Notes under the pieces: generated by a model
Told to the model about the DNA's origin: nothing
What the model saw: the letters and a program-made list of their open reading frames with translations, nothing else
Database searches by the model: none
Translations under genes and position numbers: made by a program
Shown here: piece by piece, positions 58,765 to 64,000 of the stretch
Layout of the letters: each line of letters begins with the position of its first letter
Position numbering within the stretch: position 1 is the stretch's first letter
Origin: Leucobacter aridicollis
GTDB lineage: Bacteria > Actinomycetota > Actinomycetes > Actinomycetales > Microbacteriaceae
Direction: 5' to 3'
Length of the DNA stretch: 64,000 nucleotides
NCBI RefSeq assembly: GCF_024399335.1
Contig: NZ_CP075339.1
Coordinates: forward strand, 1,488,001-1,552,000

Positions 58765-59661
58765 CTAACGGGGGAGTCGAATCATCGACTCCTGCGAGAC
58801 GCTCGCGACAAGCGCGCCAGAGCGGTCGTAGAAGCGGCCATGCGCGAGTCCGCGGCCGCTCTGTGCGGTGGGCGACTCGAGCGTGTACAGCAGCCACTCG
58901 TCAACGCGGAAGGGTCTGTGAAACCACATGCTGTGGTCGAGGCTTGCCGCGCTCATCCCTGGCGTCGCCCAGGGAATGCCATGGCGCCGCGCGACCGGCT
59001 CGAGAAGGAGGTAGTCGGACGCGAACGCGAGCGCGGCTGAGTGCAGCGCCTGACCGCCGTCAAGCGGCTCGCGGCTCTTCAGCCATACCGCCTGATTGCT
59101 ACGCGGCTCGCCCGCGTCGACCAAGATGTCGCCCTCGACGTGGCGGAAATCAAACGGCCTGTTGAGTACCCACGAATTGCGCCGCTCTCCGGTGAGATGG
59201 CCGTACTTGTCCCATACCGAGGGAAGCGACTCTGGCTGCGCGATTGCCGCGGTGTCGAGGCCGTCCTGATGGTCGAGCCCCTCCTCGGGCCCCTGGTACG
59301 AGGCGATGAGCGACATCAGTACGGCGCCATCCTGGTAGGCCTGGGCGCGCCTGGTCGAGAAGGACCTGCCGTCGTGAAGTCTTGCGATCTCGAACGTCAT
59401 TGGGGTGTGGCTGTCGCCGGGGCGCACGAAGTAGCCGTGCATCGAGTGAATCTCGCGGCCCTCTGGAGCGGTGAGGCCTGCTGCCATGAGCGCCTGTCCG
59501 AGCACCTGGCCGCCGAATGCGCGGCCGTGGGGAGTCGGCATCGCAGGCCCCGTGAAGATGTCGTAGTGGGTGCGCGCCTCGGTGTTGGCGAGCGCGAGCA
59601 TCTCAGCAAGGTTGGGGGCGGGAACCTCGTCGCCGTGCATAGTCTTCGCCGCGTCAGTCAT
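58765..59661 (-). CDS. tesB: Acyl-CoA thioesterase II (TesB)
   Basis: 298 residues from the ATG at 59661, placed 7 nt after a TAGACT -10; ATG 59667 is an alternative. Double hotdog protein: GRAFGGQVLGQALMAAGLT, IHSMHGYFVRPGD, FSTRRAQAYQDGAVLMSLIASYQ, LDHSMWFHRP and the C-terminal GRGLAHGRFYDRSGALVASVSQESMIR. Hydrolyses medium to long acyl-CoAs. Divergent from an unknown gene, 81 nt apart. Confidence 0.93.
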   Translation of the reverse strand: MTDAAKTMHGDEVPAPNLAEMLALANTEARTHYDIFTGPAMPTPHGRAFGGQVLGQALMAAGLTAPEGREIHSMHGYFVRPGDSHTPMTFEIARLHDGRSFSTRRAQAYQDGAVLMSLIASYQGPEEGLDHQDGLDTAAIAQPESLPSVWDKYGHLTGERRNSWVLNRPFDFRHVEGDILVDAGEPRSNQAVWLKSREPLDGGQALHSAALAFASDYLLLEPVARRHGIPWATPGMSAASLDHSMWFHRPFRVDEWLLYTLESPTAQSGRGLAHGRFYDRSGALVASVSQESMIRLPR

Positions 59662-59668
59662 AGGCATC

Positions 59669-59674
59669 AGTCTA
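59669..59674 (-). promoter_or_regulatory. -10 element of tesB, leaderless spacing
   Basis: TAGACT on the minus strand is followed by 7 nt and the ATG at 59661. Confidence 0.5.
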
Positions 59675-59729
59675 TGTCGCGGCTGCGCTAGCGGGTGAAA
59701 GCTCGCGGCTCGCATCAATCTTGCGGCGA

Positions 59730-59735
59730 TAGGCT
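59730..59735 (+). promoter_or_regulatory. -10 element of the unknown gene, leaderless spacing
   Basis: TAGGCT is followed by 7 nt and the ATG at 59743. This spacing helps choose 59743 over the ATG at 59737. Confidence 0.5.
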
Positions 59736-59742
59736 GATGCTG

Positions 59743-60405
59743 ATGACCGAACAGACTTTCACTCTTGGCCTCGCAGACAAGCCAACACGAGACGACTTGC
59801 AGAACTACCTCTCCCGCCTCGCCCGGCTCGGGGAGGCCGAGGTTCGGCTGCAGACCCGTGGCAGCGCTCTCGCAGTGTACGGCTGCACACAGGCGCCGGT
59901 GGGGATCATGGACGAGTCGCCAGTCGTGCTCGTCATGCGCGCCTTCCCGTTGGCTGCCGCCCCGGCTGCGCCGATCGACACTGTCGTGGAGGTGCGTGCG
60001 CTCACAGATAGGCTTGCGCGTGCCGCATCCGGGCTCGATCTTGCGCTTCCCGACATGACAGTTGCTGCGGCGTGGGCCGGAGTACTTCCCCCAATCGCGG
60101 GTTGGGAGGCCCGTGGTGAAATGGACGCGGGGTCTCTCGCTGTCGTCGCTGCTGAGGGCATGGCGCGCGTCGCCGAAAACGTACCGGCCGATGCCGGCGA
60201 TCCTGTTGTGCAGAAGGTTCGTCGGGCAGTTTGGGGCAGTGAAATCGCTCCCGGGATCCCTGCGGCGGCCGCGTTCGCGGCCGAAGGTCTCGGCTTCCTA
60301 TCGGGCATTGATCGCCTGACGATTTCGGGTACTCGAGCCTGGACGAGGCTGAGCAGTCGTAACGGGCACGTCATCTTGCGCCGCGGCGTCGGCCTCATGG
60401 GCTAG
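59743..60405 (+). CDS. Conserved hypothetical protein
   Basis: 220 residues, not recognised. No signal peptide or membrane segment. Mixed alpha/beta composition, Ala-rich in the middle, ends LSSRNGHVILRRGVGLMG. Base composition and codon use match the neighbours and the frame is the only good one on this strand, so it is probably real. It precedes rpoZ, whose -10 (TAGAAT, 60403-60408) overlaps its stop. The function cannot be inferred. Confidence 0.75.
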   Translation: MTEQTFTLGLADKPTRDDLQNYLSRLARLGEAEVRLQTRGSALAVYGCTQAPVGIMDESPVVLVMRAFPLAAAPAAPIDTVVEVRALTDRLARAASGLDLALPDMTVAAAWAGVLPPIAGWEARGEMDAGSLAVVAAEGMARVAENVPADAGDPVVQKVRRAVWGSEIAPGIPAAAAFAAEGLGFLSGIDRLTISGTRAWTRLSSRNGHVILRRGVGLMG

Positions 60406-60408
60406 AAT
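60403..60408 (+). promoter_or_regulatory. -10 element for rpoZ
   Basis: TAGAAT overlaps the stop codon of the preceding gene. A leader of about 22 nt with CTAGAGGAG precedes the rpoZ start. No good -35 was seen. Confidence 0.45.
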
Positions 60409-60436
60409 AGACGGGTCTATCTAGAGGAGTTAATTC

Positions 60437-60688
60437 ATGGCTAATGTCAACGGCATCATCGACCCACCGATCGACGATCTGCTCGACAAGGTGGACTCGA
60501 AGTACGCTCTGGTCGTCTTCGCTGCTCAGCGCGCGCGCCAGATCAACGACTACTACACTGATCTGCACGACGGGAACCTGTTCGATAACGTCGGTCCCCT
60601 TGTAGATTCGTCGGTGGATGACAAGCCGCTGTCGATCGCGCTGCACGAGATCGTCGAGGGCAAGCTGCAGATGACGCCGAAGGCGTAA
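60437..60688 (+). CDS. rpoZ: RNA polymerase omega subunit
   Basis: 83 residues. [33 protein letters not shown] is the omega signature; [12 protein letters not shown] is near the end. Assists beta-prime folding and RNA polymerase assembly. In many actinobacteria it lies in gmk-rpoZ-coaBC-metK-priA; here gmk and coaBC are not adjacent. AGAGGAG precedes the ATG. Confidence 0.95.
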   Translation: MANVNGIIDPPIDDLLDKVDSKYALVVFAAQRARQINDYYTDLHDGNLFDNVGPLVDSSVDDKPLSIALHEIVEGKLQMTPKA

Positions 60689-60703
60689 CTGCTCACTCTG
60701 TCG

Positions 60704-60737
60704 GTGGCGCCGGATACCCTCTAGGTACCGGCGCCAC
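60704..60737 (+). terminator. Hairpin between rpoZ and metK
   Basis: GTGGCGCCGG (60704-60713) pairs with CCGGCGCCAC (60728-60737). After a one-base bulge, TACC pairs with GGTA. No T tract follows, so this may be a terminator or attenuator-like stem. The 104-nt gap holds no SAM riboswitch fold that I can see. Confidence 0.55.
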
Positions 60738-60792
60738 AGCCATTCTGGGGCCATACGTTTCGGCCCATTTCATCACTATTCGAGGAGCATCC

Positions 60793-61980
60793 GTGCTGCG
60801 TCAGTTCACGTCCGAGTCCGTCACCGAGGGGCACCCCGACAAGATTTGCGATCGCATTTCTGACTCGATCCTTGACGCGATGCTTGAGCAAGATTCGGGG
60901 GCGCGCGTCGCCGTCGAGACGCTCGTGACGACTGGGCTCGTACACGTCGCCGGCGAGGTGTCCACGAGTGGCTATGTCGAGATCCCGCAGATCGTGCGTG
61001 ACGCGATCCGTGAGATTGGGTACACGAGCTCGGAGATGGGCTTTGACGCCTCGTCGTGCGGCGTGTCGGTGTCGATCGGGCAGCAGTCGCCAGACATCGC
61101 GGGTGGCGTGGACGTGTCGCTTGAGGCGCGCGAAGCCGGCGACGATGACGCGCTGAGCGCGCAGGGCGCAGGCGACCAGGGCATCATGTTTGGCTTCGCG
61201 ACCGACGAGACCCCCGAGCTGCACCCGCTGCCGAGCTGGATCTCGCACCGCCTCGCTGAGCGACTGACTGAGGTGCGCAAGAGCGGCATCATCCCCGAGC
61301 TTCGCCCTGATGGGAAGACCCAGGTCACTATCGGCTACGACGGCGACCGTCCCGCGTCGATCGAGGCAGTCGTTGTATCGACCCAGCACGCGGCGAGCCT
61401 CTCGACCCCCGCGCTGCGCGAGGTTGTGGCCCGCGAGGTCATCAACCCTGTGCTCGACAAGGTCGACCTGCCGCGCGCCGGCGCAGAGTTCTTTATCAAC
61501 CCGGCGGGCCCCTTCGTGGTGGGCGGCCCGATGGGTGATGCGGGTCTCACAGGCCGCAAGATCATCATCGATACCTACGGTGGCGCGAGCCGGCACGGCG
61601 GCGGCGCGTTCAGCGGCAAAGATCCTTCGAAGGTCGACCGCTCGGCAGCCTACGCGATGCGCTGGGTCGCGAAGCACGTCGTGCGCGCGGGCCTCGCTCG
61701 ACGGGCCGAGTTGCAGGTCGCCTACGCGATCGGACGCGCGCATCCGGTCGGCCTGTATGTCGAGACCTTTGGCACAGAGATCGTTCCGACAGCCGTCATC
61801 GAGACCGCCGTGCGCGAGGTGTTCGACCTGCGCCCCCTCGCGATCATCCGCGATCTCGAACTGTTGCGCCCGATCTACGCACAGACGAGCGCCTACGGAC
61901 ATTTCGGTCGCGAGCTGCCCGACTTCACCTGGGAAGCGACGCCGCGCGTCGCCGAGCTGCGCGCAGCCGCAGGGCTCTAG
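60793..61980 (+). CDS. metK: S-adenosylmethionine synthase
   Basis: 395 residues. Makes SAM from methionine and [77 protein letters not shown] are the three MetK domain blocks. GTG start with CGAGGAG 7 nt upstream. Followed 13 nt later by the PriA homologue, probably one transcript. Confidence 0.97.
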   Translation: MLRQFTSESVTEGHPDKICDRISDSILDAMLEQDSGARVAVETLVTTGLVHVAGEVSTSGYVEIPQIVRDAIREIGYTSSEMGFDASSCGVSVSIGQQSPDIAGGVDVSLEAREAGDDDALSAQGAGDQGIMFGFATDETPELHPLPSWISHRLAERLTEVRKSGIIPELRPDGKTQVTIGYDGDRPASIEAVVVSTQHAASLSTPALREVVAREVINPVLDKVDLPRAGAEFFINPAGPFVVGGPMGDAGLTGRKIIIDTYGGASRHGGGAFSGKDPSKVDRSAAYAMRWVAKHVVRAGLARRAELQVAYAIGRAHPVGLYVETFGTEIVPTAVIETAVREVFDLRPLAIIRDLELLRPIYAQTSAYGHFGRELPDFTWEATPRVAELRAAAGL

Positions 61981-61993
61981 TTGAGGCGGCGGC

Positions 61994-64000
61994 GTGTCGG
62001 CCGGTGAGCTGAGCGACGTCTCCGCAGCTGCGGGGTCTGGCAAGCGAGCTGAGGCGGCCGCTCCCGCGGAGCCAGTGGTTCCCGCGACCTCGTGCAGCTG
62101 TCTCGACGCCGAACGGCCGAACGGTCGGGCCGTCGCCGAGGTGCTCCTCGATTCGGCGCTGCCGCAACTCGACCACCTGTTCGACTACGCGATCCCAGAG
62201 GGGCTCGCAGGCGAACTTCGTGTCGGCCAGCGCGTTCGGGTGCCGTTTCGCAATCAACAGCGCAAGGCGTTTGGGTACGTCATTGGGTTCGCCGAATCGA
62301 GCAGCTTCGGTGGTGAACTCTCGCCAATCGCCGATATCGTGAGCCCTGTCCCGCAGCTCACACCAGAGATTTGGCGGCTCGCGCGCGCAGTGGCCGACCG
62401 CGCCGGCGGTTCTGCCGGCGACATCCTTCGTCTCGCAATTCCAGGCAGACAGGTGCGCGTCGAGAAGCAGCACCTCGCCGCGGCGGAGTCTCAGCCTGAG
62501 AGGCCCGACGGCGCGCCTGCCGGAGATCTCGATGCCGATTCCGCTGGTATCGCGGCTCGCCTCGTTGTTGGGGAGCGGCTCGCGCTCACCGCGAATCACT
62601 CACCAGAGCGGCTGTCGACAGGCGAGTGGGTCGGGGCATGGGCGATCCGGCTCGCGCAGGTCGCGATGTCGGTCCACGCCGCGGGCAAGAGTGCGATCGT
62701 TGTGCTTCCCGACTACCGCGATCAGGATCAGGTGCAGAGCGCCCTCGCCGCCCTCGGCGCCGAGGGCGTACTCAGGGTTGACGCGAGGCAATCAAACGCG
62801 GAGCGCTACGCAAGCTTTCTGCAGGCGCTCGACTCGGCGCCGCGAATTATTGTCGGGAATCGTTCTGCTGTGTACGCCCCGGCGCACGATCTTGGGGCGA
62901 TCCTGATGTGGGACGACGGCGATCCCGTGCTCGCCGAGCCGCTCGCACCATATGTGCATGCCCGCGACGCGGCGCTTGTGCGCGCCGAGCAGTCGGGCGC
63001 CGGGCTCTTCTTCGCCGCGCACGCTCGCAGCGCTGAGGTCGAGCGGTTGGCCCTCATCGGATACGTGCAGGATCAGGTGAACCCGCCCAGGCGTACCCGC
63101 GTGATTCACGCCGACCAGTCGATCGCGCCAGACGCGTTCGCAGGGCGTGTGCCTGACTTCGCGGCGAAGACTATCAGGGAGGGGCTGCGCACCGGCCCCG
63201 TACTCGTGCAGGTCGCGACGCCAGGATATGCGCCAGTCTCGGTGTGCGGCGACTGCGGTGACCTTGCCCGCTGCACCGGGTGCGGTGGCCCGATCGGGTT
63301 TCGCACGGCAGGCACCGCCGCGTGCCGCTGGTGCGGACAGCACGCGGGGGGCTGGGCGTGCTCTGGCTGCGGCGGGAACCGGCTCGCGGAACGCGGCATG
63401 GGGTCGGCGCGCACTGTCGAGCAGTTCGAACGGCAGTTCCGCGGATTTCGCGTGCTGCTCTCCGACGGCGACCACCCCCGCGAGCGTGTGGACGCGAGAC
63501 CGGCGATAGTCGTCGCGACTCGCGGAGCTGAACCGCTCGCGGCTGGCGGCTACCGGGCGGTCGTGCTGCTCGATGCCGAGCGGCTGCTGAGCCTCGAGAA
63601 CCTCCGGGCCGGCGAAGACTGCCTGCGATGGTGGGAGAACGCGGCCGCGCTCGCTGCTCCTGACGGGGTGTGTCTGATGGCATCAGGGGGAGGCCCCGTG
63701 GTGCAGGCGTTCGTCACCGGGCGGCTCGACGAGTGGCTGCACAGCGAGCTTCGCGACAGGCAGGCGCTGAGGTATCCACCCGCAGTCCGCGTTGCGAGTG
63801 TGACAGGCGGTTCCGCCCAGGTCGACCGTGCGATCGCGGCGCTCCGCACTCCCGACATGCTGGCGGGTGTCGAGGTGCTCGGGCCGACGCCCGTATCAGC
63901 ATCCGACCCAGCTGCACGCGGCGCTGGGCTCGTACGCGCCATTGTGCGGTTCGAGTATGCACGCGGCAGCGACGTCGCGAAACGGCTGCGCGGCGCGCTC
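61994..64000 (+). CDS. priA: PriA-like primosomal protein N', 3' end outside the window
   Basis: At least 669 residues from the GTG at 61994, still open at 64000. N-terminal 3'-DNA-binding domain (VAEVLLDSALPQLDHLFDYAIPEGL, RVRVPFRNQQRKAFGYVIGF). The zinc region has four cysteine pairs (CGDC, CTGC, CRWC, CSGC). Where helicases carry GSGKT there is MSVHAAGKSAIVVLP, and the DEAH-type box is MWDDGD, so the ATPase motifs are degenerate. This matches the actinobacterial PriA form thought to lack helicase activity. By size only a few tens of residues should be missing. Confidence 0.9.
   Translation, partial: MSAGELSDVSAAAGSGKRAEAAAPAEPVVPATSCSCLDAERPNGRAVAEVLLDSALPQLDHLFDYAIPEGLAGELRVGQRVRVPFRNQQRKAFGYVIGFAESSSFGGELSPIADIVSPVPQLTPEIWRLARAVADRAGGSAGDILRLAIPGRQVRVEKQHLAAAESQPERPDGAPAGDLDADSAGIAARLVVGERLALTANHSPERLSTGEWVGAWAIRLAQVAMSVHAAGKSAIVVLPDYRDQDQVQSALAALGAEGVLRVDARQSNAERYASFLQALDSAPRIIVGNRSAVYAPAHDLGAILMWDDGDPVLAEPLAPYVHARDAALVRAEQSGAGLFFAAHARSAEVERLALIGYVQDQVNPPRRTRVIHADQSIAPDAFAGRVPDFAAKTIREGLRTGPVLVQVATPGYAPVSVCGDCGDLARCTGCGGPIGFRTAGTAACRWCGQHAGGWACSGCGGNRLAERGMGSARTVEQFERQFRGFRVLLSDGDHPRERVDARPAIVVATRGAEPLAAGGYRAVVLLDAERLLSLENLRAGEDCLRWWENAAALAAPDGVCLMASGGGPVVQAFVTGRLDEWLHSELRDRQALRYPPAVRVASVTGGSAQVDRAIAALRTPDMLAGVEVLGPTPVSASDPAARGAGLVRAIVRFEYARGSDVAKRLRGAL

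Noticed and set aside
58691..58771. 11-bp direct repeat GTGGCTAACGG (58691-58701 and 58761-58771)
   Set aside because: Two copies 70 nt apart, coinciding with gene ends. Too short and isolated to call an attachment site or mobile element scar.
60689..60792. SAM riboswitch upstream of metK
   Set aside because: Only one GC-rich hairpin is present; no conserved SAM-I, SAM-II or SAM-IV core could be recognised in 104 nt.

Overview
The window is a contiguous piece of a GC-rich chromosome from a high-GC Gram-positive bacterium. The 16S/23S/5S rRNA sequences, the tRNA-free 16S-23S spacer, and the actinobacterial gene blocks (garA-ftsR-merR, pknL with an Rv2175c-like partner, a dcw cluster with sepF/yggT/divIVA) point to Actinobacteria, most likely Microbacteriaceae and plausibly Leucobacter. 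The genus is an inference; I could not run a 16S search. No phage, insertion sequence, CRISPR array or tRNA gene was seen.

Layout. 1-5261: rRNA operon (16S lacking its 5' end, 23S, 5S) closed by a strong terminator. 5399-11721: six-gene Mrp cation/proton antiporter operon with fused subunits A and B. 11810-15198: malate synthase (minus strand) divergent from a RamB/ScfR-type regulator. 15366-18706: garA (FHA), ftsR (MerR), a second MerR gene, an orphan ParA-type ATPase and a peptide deformylase. 18785-27105: lipid and envelope metabolism block (acyl-CoA ligase, PlsC-type acyltransferase, class II DAHP synthase, PASTA kinase PknL, Rv2175c-like protein, polyprenyl diphosphate synthase, DUF3040 protein). 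Its content parallels mycobacterial fadD15-Rv2182c-aroG-pknL-Rv2175c-idsA2.

27639-48418: division and cell wall cluster mraZ-rsmH-ftsL-ftsI-murE-murF-mraY-murD-ftsW-murG-(MFS transporter)-murC-ftsQ-ftsZ-yggS-sepF-yggT-divIVA-lspA-rluD. Most junctions are ATGA/GTGA overlaps. These genes make lipid II in the cytoplasm and at the membrane, build the FtsZ ring and its membrane anchor, and polymerise septal peptidoglycan. 48548-53462: dnaE, nadE and msrA, tightly coupled. 53469-60405: mixed single genes (Pr6Pr membrane protein, a second SSB, lipoprotein, APH(3')-like kinase, EttA, two thioesterases, one unknown). 60437-64000: rpoZ, metK and a PriA homologue cut by the window end.

The most interesting signals are regulatory and structural. 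Related dyads lie upstream of the second merR gene and of ftsZ (candidate FtsR boxes). MraZ-type repeats with a 10-nt period lie on both strands upstream of mraZ. The murE product has altered specificity and catalytic-region motifs. A transporter is embedded between murG and murC. A perfect 26-bp dyad lies between the divergent fadD and plsC genes. Two unrelated arrays share an 8-bp period. Eight genes have a -10 hexamer exactly 6-8 nt before the start codon and are therefore probably leaderless.
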